Assembly (NCBI GenBank): GCA_033439685.1
Contig: JAUEDM010000002.1
Coordinates: forward strand, 2,976,001 to 3,040,000
From: Apodospora peruviana
Lineage: Eukaryota > Ascomycota > Sordariomycetes > Sordariales > Lasiosphaeriaceae
Length of the DNA: 64,000 nt
Direction: 5' to 3'
Each line of letters opens with the position of its first letter. Positions within the stretch are counted from its first letter, which is position 1. The position numbers and the translations under genes are program-made. The notes under the pieces were generated by a model that made no database searches, had not been told where the DNA came from, and saw only the letters and a list, made by a program, of their open reading frames with translations. Below are positions 35,522-47,042 of this stretch, piece after piece.

Positions 35522-37786
35522 ATGGGATTTTGGGATCAGATGGGCCGACAGGCCATCATTGCCGCAGTGGAAGTTGCGTGTGATACCGTCGGCGGGAATC
35601 TGGCTGCCGGTGGGTTTTGTTATAACCGTGGTCATTACGCTGTCTAAAACATACTGACTTAACTCACAGAGCTCCATGATCGTGACCAAACACGACACGC
35701 CTTCCTTACCGAGGAGGTCGATCGACTTAAGGCTGGTGCTGGAAGAGCCGAGGAACTGGAAAAGGAGAATCAGAGGCTGAGTCGAGAACTCAACGAGCTG
35801 CGGGAAAAGTTCAAGCAATCGGCCTCCTTCCCTGCGAACGACCACCACTCCAGCAACGGAGTCGCCCCTGCAACACCTCATATTACGCCCCCCGGACTTG
35901 CTCGACAGTCTGGACGACCGAAAACGCGTCAAGTTCTTGGGGAACTCTCTGTCAATACGGGTTCGCGCCCGCTACACGACTTGTCCCCTTTTGGTCATGC
36001 TAAATCAGTTTCGAAGAAAGCGTACAATAAGTTACTCAAAGCAAACACCGAGTTGGAACGAAGACTTGAGGTAAAAGCACTTGCAGGAAAGGTACTCAAA
36101 GAAGAACGCGATGGCTGGATGATGTATGCCGAATCGTTGGAGTCCAAGGTGAAAGGGTTGGAGAGAAGACTTCGAGGGCAGGGTAAAATAGGTGACTGGA
36201 CATCATCCGACACCGTCAGTTCTTCTGTGCCCAGGCCAATTCCAGCTGAGAGTGTACGACAAACTACTGGCGAGGCTGACGAGGTCATCTTGGCTATGAA
36301 TCCTTCTCTGGTATCAAGTTTGGCTTCGAACCCGGACGAGAGCACCGGTCCAAAACTACACCAGGACGCTGTCGAGCAATTGAGGCAATCTAGGCGAGCA
36401 GTTTCAACATTGGCAGTCTCCTTGATATGTCAGGAGGCAGAAAAGAGGAACGAACATGGCGATCCGTTGGCTAAGGATGATACTCCGGACGACACCGAGG
36501 ATGAGCGATCTGATGAACTCCCTGGTCTGCCGCAGCAAACAGACGTTAAAGATGACGTTATAATCAAACCAGAGCCATCTTCAGATGGCCCTACTGTTGG
36601 GTATGAGAGAGGTCTGCGCAAGAGGAAGAGCATGGACAACATATGGTTGCCACCAGCTCGCAGAATAAAAAACGAGCACAGTATTGGCTCCGACCCTGTG
36701 GTTACGGGTGATTCAGTCACCTTCTCTCCATATGAGAGTATCGACCTGGATTCTGGACGGGGCGGCGTGCTCACACCAAGGAAACTGCGGCACTTGGAGT
36801 TTGAAACACCTTGCAATAACACTGCTGTTGGCAGGAAACGTCATCCTCTTCAGCCACTCTTTATTGGGCTGCGTGATGAGCTCGAAACACCTCGCATAGC
36901 AGTCACGCAACCAAATCGATCAAGACCTGCATCCGGTGGTCACAGATCCGGCGACGGTAATGGCTGGACCTTGAAACATGGGGTGGCGGACGTTGCTGAG
37001 GATGGCACATATGGCCTAAAAGATGTCTCATCGAAATCAGGAAGACTACGATCACTCCTGGAACAGCCTACGCCAGAGGTTAATGCTGTGGTGCTGAAGA
37101 AGATGGCTCTCGCTAGTGGCGGTCACCGCTCGGAGACTCGCGAGCCAGATATTACGGAAGCTCCACGCCCGGAGAAGTTCATACAGACTCCAGCTGGGCG
37201 GTCTCGGGCGCCCAACGTGCTTCACGGCAGCTCTAAGCGCACGCCAAGGTTCACGGCCCTCCGCGAACAGCCATTGGCGGAACTGAGGTTAGAGGACTTC
37301 AAGATCAATCCGAAATCGAATAACGGCCATAAGTACGCCTTCGATGAGGTCGTACGCAACAAAGCGGATCGCGCCGAGCTCGCCGGTTGCACCGATCCAA
37401 ACTGTTGTGGGAAGGTGTTTGGCGGCATCGCAAAATCTGAGCTTACCGCAGGGGGCGCCGGGTTCCTAAAGAAAGTGGAGAATATCAAACTCTTAGAGGA
37501 CTTCTTAGGGCATGAAGCATATCGACTTGCTGTCATGACGGGAGAGGAGAAGCAGGAGGTCTGGTTGCAGGCAAAGACGCAAGACCTAGCTAACAGAATG
37601 GGTAGGCACCGACACCGCTTTGCCCGGAGACCCTCTCCACCGGGGTACTGGAATCCCGATTTTCCAACCACACAGGAGATAGTAATGAGGAAGGACGAAG
37701 GAGAGAAGATGGAAAGGAAGCAGGTCGAGGAGAGATGGCGCGAAGCAATGAGGGGCGGGGGACGTTGGTTATTCCAGGACGAGTGA
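35522..37786 (+). CDS. SAE2: DNA-end-resection factor Sae2/CtIP/Ctp1
   Basis: Two exons, 35522-35609 and 35670-37786, with a 60-nt GTGGGT...CAG intron, encode 734 aa. The N-terminal 150 or so residues are coiled coil (EEVDRLKAGAGRAEELEKE; NKLLKANTELERRLEVKAL), the likely oligomerisation region. The middle is long, Ser/Asp-rich and probably disordered. The C-terminal Sae2/CtIP domain has the CxxC-like site CTDPNC near residue 602 and the RHR motif in MGRHRHRFARRPSPPGYW near 673, followed by a helical tail. Sae2/CtIP activates Mre11-Rad50-Nbs1/Xrs2 to clip protein-blocked DNA ends at the start of homologous recombination. The frame at 35981 lacks an ATG, which places the start in exon 1. Two upstream ATGs (35483, 35491) precede the chosen start. 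Confidence 0.88.
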
Positions 37787-38886
37787 TTGATTATAGCGGA
37801 GATCGAGTTGGCAAGCACTAACATCTTCACTGCAGGTGATCAGGTGGTGTATTGAGACCGAGTTTTGCTACCGGGTAGAGTAACACTGCTACAAGTGTTG
37901 GCCCCCCCATTGCTTGTGTTGCATGCAATCAGGAACTGGTCTTGCCCGTCCTCTTATATCTTAGCACACCCCAAGACAGCTGGAGACGTCCAATCAATGT
38001 TGAATTGGTGTCGGAAGAACTGTCATGCTTGAGTACCCCATAGTTTAGTTGACCAGCTAACTTAAGCTTTATTCCTTGAATTTTGAATACATACCTTAAC
38101 ATTCTCAAATATATTTAATATGTGTGACAATGACATTTTGGTGTTCCTCGCCACGAGTCTGCAATGTACCTTATTAGGTACCTACCTAGGTGCGAAATCG
38201 ACGTCTTGCCGGCTACTTGGACGGAATCTGCCGGCCCGGGCTTGTGCAGAGCAGCCGCCTTCCAGCAGTGGATCGCTGAACTCTTTGTTTCCCCTAGGAC
38301 GCAGCGGCAGCCTTGCAGGTGTTAGCCAGGCGTGCGGCTAGGCTGGTGGTCCAAGCGTCTTTACCCTGGAGCCTCCCAAGGTGCGTTCACGCGAAAGGCT
38401 AACTGTGTGCAGCGAAGGTTGAGGTCGGCATAAATTTTGTTGGAGGCAGAAACCTGACGAACATTGTTCTCCCAGCTTCCCCCAACGACCAACGTCGGCC
38501 TAAACTAGCCATTTACCGGCGCGAATCTTGAGAACAGCACTCAATGGTTTCCAGGGACTCAATCCATTACCAGTAGGGGTTCTCTTCTTTTTCCTTCCGA
38601 CAAACAAAGATTCGAGGTCCTCGACCGAGCGACGTGGCGAACCAGCGGCACAAAACCAAAACGACAGCCGTTCGCAGCAAAAGGCGTCCCGACGCGTTGG
38701 CGCACCGCTTCCCGACTCCGAATCGGCCAATCTCATTGACTCTCGCAACAATCGCCATCAAACTACACGCGCCTCGCAGGTTGCGGCTTTTAAACCGCAA
38801 TTCCTGGCTCCGCGACAGTTGCTTAGCTGCGGTGGCCCTCACGACTTGTGGGTAGCTACCGCAACACGACAAACCCCAAGCCGGCG
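37787..38886. other. Intergenic: SAE2 3' flank and UBP3-like promoter/leader
   Basis: About 1.1 kb between two plus-strand genes. The palindromic GGTACCTACCTAGGTG motif sits at 38177-38192. Frames in 38528-38886 start at non-ATG codons and are probably leader sequence of the deubiquitinase gene. Confidence 0.45.
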
Positions 38887-41800
38887 ATGAACCACCGTGG
38901 GCATCTGCCGGCTGGGCAGCCGATGCAGGGAAGCGTGGATATGGGTCCAGTACCTGGCGGAGGACAGGCGCCGGTACATGGACACAATCATGGCCATGGT
39001 CACGGTCATGGTCTTCGTCGCGCAGGCCGGCCGCAGCACTATGCCAACGCCCATCACTATCCCCAGCACGTCAACCAGCAGCCAATGTATCCGCAAAACT
39101 ACATGACTCCTTATGGAGGAGCGCCGTACTACATACAGCCGCACTACCAGAATGGCGCCATGGCTGCACCGACATACATGGCATATCCCCCCGCGGGATA
39201 TAACAGGTCGCCGCCGTCAATGCAGCATTACGTCCCTCTAGTACCGCAGAACTATTCGCGACCTCCTCAACAGTCACCGATCGTCGCATCATCCTATCAG
39301 ATCCCCCCTCCCCTTGCTGTTACGCCTATTCTTCCCCCAACCCCCTCATCAACCCATTCCCAGAATGGCCTTCAGCCGCCGATGACGCCCCCCGTGGTGC
39401 AACAGATGCAAGAAGCCGTCCAGGTTCAAGTAGAACCGCAGCCGCGGTCTCAACCACAGTTAGAGCCTCAGCTAGAACTGCAATCGCCGAAGCCACCTCA
39501 GTCGCCTCAGTCGCCTCCGCCGGCCCAGATACAAACATCCTCATCCGAAGTGCCTTCCATGAGGTCCTTCAGGGTAAGGAACACTCTTTTCTTATGCCCG
39601 ACACTGTTTAGATTGCTAATCATAGTGTTGGTCATAGCTTCCCTGGTATTCCCACCCTGATCTCCCCTTTCCATCTCGCACGACAAGGTCGAGAAGACGT
39701 AGAAAGGCGCTGGATGTTGATTTTGAGCGGGTAGAGCACTCACAGCTTGCGTCTTTGACAGACCTTGCCACGGAGGCGCAGCCCGGTGCATCTGTCAATA
39801 GTGAGGCAAGCCAGGTCCCTGAAGCAAATGACGATCAGGCCTCTGCTACAACCCCCAAGGTATCATCCAAGGCGCCCGCGCTTGAGCCCCGGTCCGAAAC
39901 TCCCTCTACACAGGATCATCCGTCTGAGGAGACCACTTCAACCTCTCCAACTACGCCAAGCTCAGTCCAGCCGCCACTCTCGTCCGCATCCACAGCTATC
40001 ACGCCGAGCAAGCCAGCGAAGCCAGTCTCCCGCCCGACTATTCCCGCTGTGCCAATTATCCCTGTTCTTCCCAAGACCAGCCCGAAAGCCACCAAGCCCC
40101 CAAGCAGTGTTGAAAAGTCGACCGTAGAAGCTGGGGCGACTCCAGCCGCCCTTGTAGGCGTGGAGAAGCAACCCGAGACAGCGAAGGACGCGAACGGAAC
40201 CTCCCAGGAGTCGTCATCCGAGACTGCACAGGCCGCGCCTGCCCCAGCTAAGCCGCTGCTGTGGACTGGCCTATTCTCTAAGCCCGCCGCCGCTGCAGGC
40301 TCCGTCTCCTCTGTTGCCGCCGCTAGCCAGGCCCAGACTAACGGAGATGCTGCTGCAGATGGATCAAGCGGTGTTTCCGGCGCTGTCGGTGGATTCGGCA
40401 AAGGCAACAACTCTCTTGCCGAAGCGCTTCAGACGTTCAGAGTGGGTGGTGAAGGAAAATTGGCCTTTCTCGAACCCCGTGGTTTGGTGAACACGGGAAA
40501 TATGTGTTATATGAATTCTGTGAGTATTATCCGAATGTGTTACCATCATTGTCTTAGGACTAACCTATCCATGATAGGTGTTACAAGTTCTTGTATTTTG
40601 TGTTCCTTTTTATGATTTTTTGGATCAAGTAAGCAAGAAGGCCGCCCATAGCTTCAAGAGCGACACCCCTCTGCTCGATGCCATGTAAGTTGTCTCGGCC
40701 GCCTTCCCTTTCAACACATGTTAACAGATTGCTAGAATTTTGTTCATGCGGGAGTTCAAAGTGATCGACTCTACCGTATCTGTAGACCAGCTTAGGCGAC
40801 GCCTCAAGAGTGAGGAGCTTGAGCAATACGGCGAGCAATTCATCCCTGAGTTTGTCTATGATGCTATAAGAAGGCTTCCGAGATTTGCCAGCATGAGAGT
40901 AAGTTCCAGCCTGCCTACTTTGGTTGTTTCGAGATCACCCCTGACAATCATAGCGTGGCCATCAGCAGGATGCTGAAGAGTTTCTCGGATTCCTTCTCGA
41001 TGGTCTTCACGAGGAATGCGCCCAGGTCATACGTGCCGCGTCCGTTTCAACTGCTTCCACTGCCCCGAACTCTTCGCTCCCTTCGCCGACCTTCTCAAGA
41101 GCAAATGAGGCTGAAGGTGGCGACGACTGGTTGGAGGTTGGTCCCCGCCAACGAGCTGCCGTCACTCGTTCCTCTGGATACCCAAATGTCTCTTCCCCCA
41201 TCACCAAGATTTTTGGTGGTCAGCTCCGGTCCGAACTGCGTGTTCCAGGCGTCAAGACCTCAGTCACACTCGAGCCCTATCAGCCTCTACAACTTGATAT
41301 CGGCGCCAGTGAGGTGCGCAACATTGTCGATGCTTTGAAAGGCCTTACTCGTCCCGAGTCGCTGCATGGGGATTTCAATTCCCCACTCGGCAAGGATGTA
41401 AAGGCTACCAAGCAAATATTCATCGAATCCCTCCCATCTGTTCTCATTCTCCATCTAAAGCGCTTCCAGTTTGACGCCGAGGGTGGCACCATCAAGATTT
41501 GGAAGAATGTCGGATATCCGCTAGAGCTCGAGATTCCACGTGAGATTTTGTCGCGCCAGAAGCGCAACACTGTCCTCACCGACGCTGCGGGCTTGCCACG
41601 GTACCGACTCATTTCGGTTGTTTACCACCACGGAAAAAACGCCAGCGGCGGTCACTATACTGTCGACGTCCGTCGCCAGGATGGACGTGAGTGGATCCGT
41701 ATTGACGATACCGTGATCAGGCGTGTGCGGAGCGAGGAGGTTGCTGAAGGTGGGGCGGAGGAGGACACAGTGAAGTCAACCGGTGCCGATGGCCGTAAAG

Positions 41801-42024
41801 AAAACAATAACAGCGCCATGGGCAACAGGTTTTCCGGTATCGATGATGAACAGACCGGTGCCGATGACGGCTGGAAGCAAGCTACAGCCGGCGGTAAGAA
41901 GTGGAGCAGCGTTGTTAATGGGGCGCCATCATCATCTTCGACGAATGGGCCGAAGGCGAAACAGTACAAGGACAATATCAAGGACAACAAGGTTGCGTAC
42001 CTGTTGTTCTACCAGCGTATCTGA
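38887..42024 (+). CDS. UBP3: Ubiquitin carboxyl-terminal hydrolase, Ubp3/USP10 type
   Basis: Five exons, 38887-39573, 39638-40519, 40578-40684, 40736-40898 and 40954-42024, encode 969 aa. Residues 1-500 are low complexity: a His-Gly repeat (HGHGHGHGHG), Pro/Gln/Tyr-rich sequence and Thr/Pro/Ala stretches. The USP domain begins at FLEPRGLVNTGNMCYMNSVL, where Cys519 is the nucleophile. It continues with MREFKVID, HQQDAEEFLGFLLDGLHEE and LHLKRFQFD, and ends with YHHGKNASGGHYTVDV (catalytic His847) and WIRIDD. The protein stops 4 residues after LLFYQR, as in the family. Yeast Ubp3 with its cofactor Bre5 removes ubiquitin from COPII proteins and acts in ribophagy and stress. Exon 2 ends inside the Cys box, supporting the splice model. 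Confidence 0.92.
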
Positions 42025-43440
42025 AGGTGTTGTTAGATTGGCAGAAGATGAGGCGATTGCTGGTACCGAATCAACAGACTGGCGGCCGGCGCCTAGAAAG
42101 CATAGCCCTCGTGGCAAAGACCGGCACAGACATGACCAACAAGACCCGGTGGAGGCTCGACGGTCACAATACCAGCCACCTATACTTGGTGGTTCATCCT
42201 AAACTCGTTGGTCAACCAGGTTGCCACACCTCAGGGGTCGGGGGGTTGAGGCAGTTGCCACGCCCACCGGCCCTACCACTCACCAACTTCCTAACTTTCA
42301 CCAAGCGCATTTACCCCCCATACCTAACTCGACTACTCATTACCTCTCCCAGCATTTACGCGACCAACTTGATTCATCTCACCTTTCTACCGTATCTCAC
42401 TTAATCCATTTATTCATGACGGCGGTACAGATGGAAAAACTAGTTTGAAACTTGTGTGTATCTGTCTCTAGTAGTACGACTATTTGCAGGATGCATTCAG
42501 ATGGACGCACGGGATGCCATGTGCCTGTCTTCGTGTGGACCAGTTAGCTCTATACACCTCTTCAACACTACCTATGACTGCGAAATGAGACGGAGACGAA
42601 ACGGACAGACGTATAGAGGAGAAAGCAAAAGGGGGTAAGAGATGGTGGTCAAAAAAGGATGACGAAGGAGGAAGGCTGGATGATGAGTCGTTTGAGTTGA
42701 GGAGAAAGAGAGCAGCGGATGGAAACCATAGCCTGCTGGTGCTGGCGGTCGCTGGGTTGGGATTGGGGAGGGAATTGAAAAATAAATGTGTACTTGTTCT
42801 TTTATGAGTTTAAAATAATACCGACTTACACCTTGACTTGACTTTATTTTAGTGGGCGTACCTTTTACTATGATCGCCCTCTCTGGGCCTTTGGGCTCTT
42901 ACTATTTTGTTTTTCTTTACTCGCGTCCTTGTGCTCGGTTTGAAACTGGGTAACTCCCTCACCGGTGACCAGCTTTTAAGTCGGTGATCATTTAACCTCC
43001 TCGTCAGTCATATTAGACAGTACCTTTACTGATGATTCGCGGATCGCGTAACAGCAACTGTTCCAGAAAGGATTCTTAAACTCATATCGATGTTTTCGCC
43101 TTACATATCTTCTGCTCGATAAACTTGAGCTGTCCAACGTGGGCAGGTAAGATAGAAGCGCGATGTAACTGGCTCACTCTCGTCAGAGAAATTATATTCT
43201 CCGCTGTACTGGCTGTAACCTCTAATCTAGACAGATGGAACTCTTAAATGATCAAACTTGTTGCTCGGACACCAAAAAGTCCGCACTCAATCATTCCTCC
43301 CTAGTCCTAGGAGATCGCCTACACCATCGTAATCAAATGCGGATGCTGTATCTAAAACTTCTATCCATCCGCAAAAGGGGGGGTGGGAAACGCCTGTTTA
43401 TGTATGCCCAATCCGTCACTCTAGATAACTGCGTAGGTAC
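42025..43440. other. Convergent intergenic region, no gene seen
   Basis: About 1.4 kb between the deubiquitinase (+) and REX3 (-) 3' ends. T-rich and purine-rich patches are present; no frame gives a recognisable protein. Confidence 0.5.
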
Positions 43441-45549
43441 TCACTCGACCTCGCCCTCCTCCAAAAACTTCTCACTCAGCGACCCAGCCATATTCCTTTT
43501 TCCAGGAGGCGGCACAAACACGCCGTCCACCAACGTCCATCCCTGCTCCTTCATGGCCTTCCACTTATCCTGCACTTTCAGGCGGACTAGCTCGCCGGCC
43601 GCACGCGCATCCTCGGCGCTATCGTGTCCGACGGCTCTCTCTCCCGCCTTGGCCTCGACCTGAATAACCTTGTTCAATCGCGACATCATGAGCATCTTCA
43701 GGCCATTGCGAATCGGCAGGCCGCGCGGATGCGGGTAGAGCAGTATGGTGTCGATCAGGGTTGGGTGCACGACGCGGACGGCGTTCAAGTCGTTCTCGAG
43801 GCCGTGACCGATGAGCGGCGTCTCGGGTGAGATAAGCGAGAAGAGCAGGTCGCGGGCGACGACGGGGGAGGAGACGATCTGCATCTTCTTTTTCTTGGGT
43901 CTCGTGTCGTCACTATCGTCAACATCGTTGCCATCCTTCGTGTCTTGTTTGTCTTCCTTGTCAGGTTTGGGATTTGCCGACCACGGCTCCGCGTTAAGAA
44001 CATCCTCGGGCCATACGCCTGAAAATCGCGAGTTTAGATCTAGGATCTCTCCAACGGGATGGACGAGGACGTCCAACAGCTCCTTTCCGTCGGGCCAGCT
44101 CGTAGCTGTGAGGCGGAGGAGCTCGAGTCCGCGGACGGTGTAGCCCATCTCACAGTCGAAGCACACAGCACGGTCCTTTGGGGCCAGCGGGTTCGGGGGC
44201 GTTTTCGCAAATGGTACGACAGTGGCGAGCCGCGCGGGGGCATTGGCCTTAAACACGTGGGTGTCACCCGTAATACAGCCACTTGTGTCGCCAACCGCCT
44301 GGCCGCAACATCGGTACCGTTTGGGTTGTTTGTTCATACTGCCGGGTACGCGATCTGGGAAGTAGACCTTTCCCCAGTGGTAGGTACATTTACCGCCTGA
44401 GGTCAGTGCTCCATCCTCCTCACGTCGGCCAGGGAACACCTGGAAGCGGCTTGTACATCGGTCACACACCTCCCAGCCGAAGGACGCTTCTTGACCCTCC
44501 CGTGCCTTGGCTATGTCTGCGTCACTAGGAACGGTTGGGACGTAGCCGAATTGCGAGAGCGTTGTAATAGGAGTGAGAAGATGAGGCAAGAACTCCATTT
44601 CCTGGTGGGGAGTCAGGCCGGTGTTAATTTCCTTGGGCGGCCCGAGGCCTGATTTCGGGACGGGTTTCTTGTCCGTCGCCTGCTTCTTCTTCTGTTCCGC
44701 AACACGCTCGTCCCTCCACTGGCCTGGAGTCATGCGCTTGTAGTTCATGATGCGGTTCTTGATGATGTTGTTGTATATAGCAGGCTTGTCTGTTGCCATC
44801 TTTTCCTCTTCGTCGAGCGCCATCCAGATGAGTTCTTGGGGCGAGAGGACGAGTTTCTTCTCGTCCTCTTTAGCATCCTTCTTCAGCTCGTTGTTGAGCC
44901 ACACAAATTGATCGTGGAGCATCTTGAGTGCCTTGTACCGGAAGTCATGGGCTGCGGGGGCAGCCGACTTGAGATGGCGAGGATTCAGTGATTCGACCTT
45001 CCGTGGCGCCACGACTTTTGCAGGTGTGACTTCAACAGAAGTAGGCTTTGGCGTCGTGACCGGTGTAGGGGTTGCCTTGGCAACGATTTCTTTTGCGGGA
45101 GTGATGCATGATGCCGCGACTGGCGAAGACACTACCTTGACAGGAGTTACCTTTAGCGGGGTGATCTTTGGTGCCGTGACTTGGACAGACGACGGAATCG
45201 GGACTGAGTCACGCTTAGCTGGAGTGGATTGGCGTGAATCATTTGCCGGCCCGGGATATTTGTGAGATGAATCAGATAAAGTGCTCGGAAGAGGATGAGA
45301 TTTGCGTTTGAGGGGCGGAGGCGACACGGCCTTCTTTGCCGTCATGACCTCTGTGGTTGTATTCTGCACAGCATCTGACGATATTTTACGACGCTTTCGG
45401 GGACCGCCATCGTCCTGGTCTCCGGCGCCGTCAAGTCCATGGCTTGCAGTTTTCTGCTCCCAGCTGTGTTGCCATTGACATGATGGATTGCTGCATCTGT
45501 CTCCCACCGGACACGGGATTGTCTTGAAGTTCCTCAATACGGCATCCAT
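43441..45549 (-). CDS. REX3: RNA exonuclease Rex3 (DEDDh family)
   Basis: A single exon of 702 aa. An N-terminal CCCH-like finger (CPVGDRCSNPSCQWQH) is followed by a basic stretch with KRRK and a Thr/Pro/Lys/Val-rich repeat region (about residues 105-190). A Cys-rich module (CDRCTSRFQVFPGRREE, then CTYHWGK, then YRCCGQ) precedes the nuclease. The nuclease carries the DEDDh residues: Asp and Glu in CFDCEMG near 463, Asp in IGHGLENDL, and His/Asp in VGHDSAEDARAAGEL. A Lys/Asp-rich insert interrupts the domain around KDGNDVDDSDDTRPKKKK. Yeast Rex3 trims RNase MRP RNA 3' ends and acts with Rex1/Rex2 in small-RNA maturation. Both ends are well placed: ATG at 45549 and stop just after EEGEVE. Confidence 0.92.
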   Translation of the reverse strand: MDAVLRNFKTIPCPVGDRCSNPSCQWQHSWEQKTASHGLDGAGDQDDGGPRKRRKISSDAVQNTTTEVMTAKKAVSPPPLKRKSHPLPSTLSDSSHKYPGPANDSRQSTPAKRDSVPIPSSVQVTAPKITPLKVTPVKVVSSPVAASCITPAKEIVAKATPTPVTTPKPTSVEVTPAKVVAPRKVESLNPRHLKSAAPAAHDFRYKALKMLHDQFVWLNNELKKDAKEDEKKLVLSPQELIWMALDEEEKMATDKPAIYNNIIKNRIMNYKRMTPGQWRDERVAEQKKKQATDKKPVPKSGLGPPKEINTGLTPHQEMEFLPHLLTPITTLSQFGYVPTVPSDADIAKAREGQEASFGWEVCDRCTSRFQVFPGRREEDGALTSGGKCTYHWGKVYFPDRVPGSMNKQPKRYRCCGQAVGDTSGCITGDTHVFKANAPARLATVVPFAKTPPNPLAPKDRAVCFDCEMGYTVRGLELLRLTATSWPDGKELLDVLVHPVGEILDLNSRFSGVWPEDVLNAEPWSANPKPDKEDKQDTKDGNDVDDSDDTRPKKKKMQIVSSPVVARDLLFSLISPETPLIGHGLENDLNAVRVVHPTLIDTILLYPHPRGLPIRNGLKMLMMSRLNKVIQVEAKAGERAVGHDSAEDARAAGELVRLKVQDKWKAMKEQGWTLVDGVFVPPPGKRNMAGSLSEKFLEEGEVE

Positions 45550-46528
45550 TTTGAAGCCGAGAGTACCTAGTTTGCCAGGTTATCTGACACTCGTTGCAGG
45601 GTTGCGCGGAGAGCAGAATCTACCAGTAAGCAACAGGCAAACTTGGGGCTGGATCGAAAGTGAAAATCACCAGGCCAATTCCTCGGAAGGTAACTAGGTT
45701 GCTTCAGTTGGCGGACTCGGGTCGGGATGATGCTTCCTGATATAATACGCCGGCACATGGGGCAAATAACAACGAGGACGATTTCGTAGCTGAGTTCAAC
45801 GGTGAATGTCTCCCGATAACGCTGAAATCAAATTAGAGGCGAATTAGTATAAGAACGAGCAAAGGATATCAGTTTGGATGTTAGGCGCCTGATCATTGAT
45901 GGACCATTCAGAGGCAAATGACCAAGAGACTGGAGCTAAGTGACAAAGAAGTGATACGATTCATCGCTTGAGTAAGTGTGAAGGATTGGAAATTGTGGAA
46001 GGTGAGAAAAGCACAATCGGAAACTGCGGAGATTCAATACCTGGGTAGGTATTCAAAGTGTTGATGGTTTACGGATCCGTATTGGTGTTTGTTTCAACTC
46101 TGTCCGCCGCATCCTGGGAAGTGACGTTCATTCATCCATACCTTCCCCATATTGCACGGATCGGGGAGATGCGCCACCCTCTCTGCATAGCCGCAGCTTG
46201 GCAGCACAACGGTTCAGCCTCCCGGTACGGATTGCCCATTGGTCTGTGCTTTTCTTAACCGCCTCGCCATCAAGGCTGGCCTGGTGGACTCGACTACCTG
46301 AAGCACCGATGGATTCTCCTTACGACGAAGATCGCTCACCATCGCACAGGACTCCGCCGGATTCAATCAATTCAAGTCCCACGCCATGATTGAGTTAACT
46401 TGAACCAGAAAAATGACGACATGGTTGGAGAAAGACCAAAATGATCGAATAGATTGAATTGACTTGCTTTGGATACCTCACCTACCTAGTAACCTCGCTG
46501 GACCTCATATTACCCGTGGCCAGAGTAA
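45550..46528. other. REX3 upstream region, no gene seen
   Basis: About 1 kb between the REX3 start and the GST relic. It should contain the REX3 promoter. A palindromic ACGGATCCGT lies near 46071-46080. No coding exon was recognised. Confidence 0.45.
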
Positions 46529-47042
46529 TCATTGCTTCGGGCTTGTGTCCTCCCCAGCAGCAATCTTAGCCTCGTATTCCTGAAAGTTGTTGTACCGCTC
46601 GATGGCGGAGGGGAGTTTCTCGGGATGAAGAACGTTGAACCTGTTTGCTGCGTTAGCATGACAGCTGGTGTGTGTGGGGAGTAGGCAGAGGAATGAATTG
46701 GTAAAGACTTACCAGCCAGCCGTTTCCCAGTAAGGGCCCTGGCCACTCATCTGGAAGTGAAGTCATTGATTGACTAGGTGCCGTTCCTTCAATGTATCGA
46801 AGGTCAGCTTCTTGTCCTTGTCGTACTGCGCCACAAGTGATGATGGCCCCGGATTCCCAGAGCACGATGTCAGTGTTCGGGTCCTCAATGGCTTCGGACG
46901 ACCGAACCAACTCTCAGCAGGGCAACACACGCTCTGGGAAGCTTCTGAGATGCATGAGCTGCTCACCTGGGGCACGACCGTTTGGATTCAGGTCGGTAAA
47001 AGGTTTCTTCTTGACTTCGTCAAACTTGAAAGGACGGACGAT
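46529..47042 (-). pseudogene. Decayed glutathione S-transferase (Ure2-like) relic
   Basis: Read on the minus strand, pieces align in family order: KPFTDLNPNGRAP; then, after a GTGAGC...AAG intron, AIEDPNTDIVLWESGAIIT; then VAQYDKDKKL and DTLKERHLVNQ; then LHFQMSGQGPYWETAGW; then, after a GTAAGT...CAG intron, FNVLHPEKLPSAIERY. Three lesions are visible. The frame shifts near 46831-46838, where the usual Tyr-Leu after GAII is missing. A TGA at 46763-46765 stands where the family has Trp (NQ-W-LHFQ). The N-terminal half of the thioredoxin fold, with the catalytic residue, is absent upstream. The C-terminal helical domain is also cut short. Surviving splice sites suggest recent decay. A sequencing error could explain one lesion but not all. 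Confidence 0.75.
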
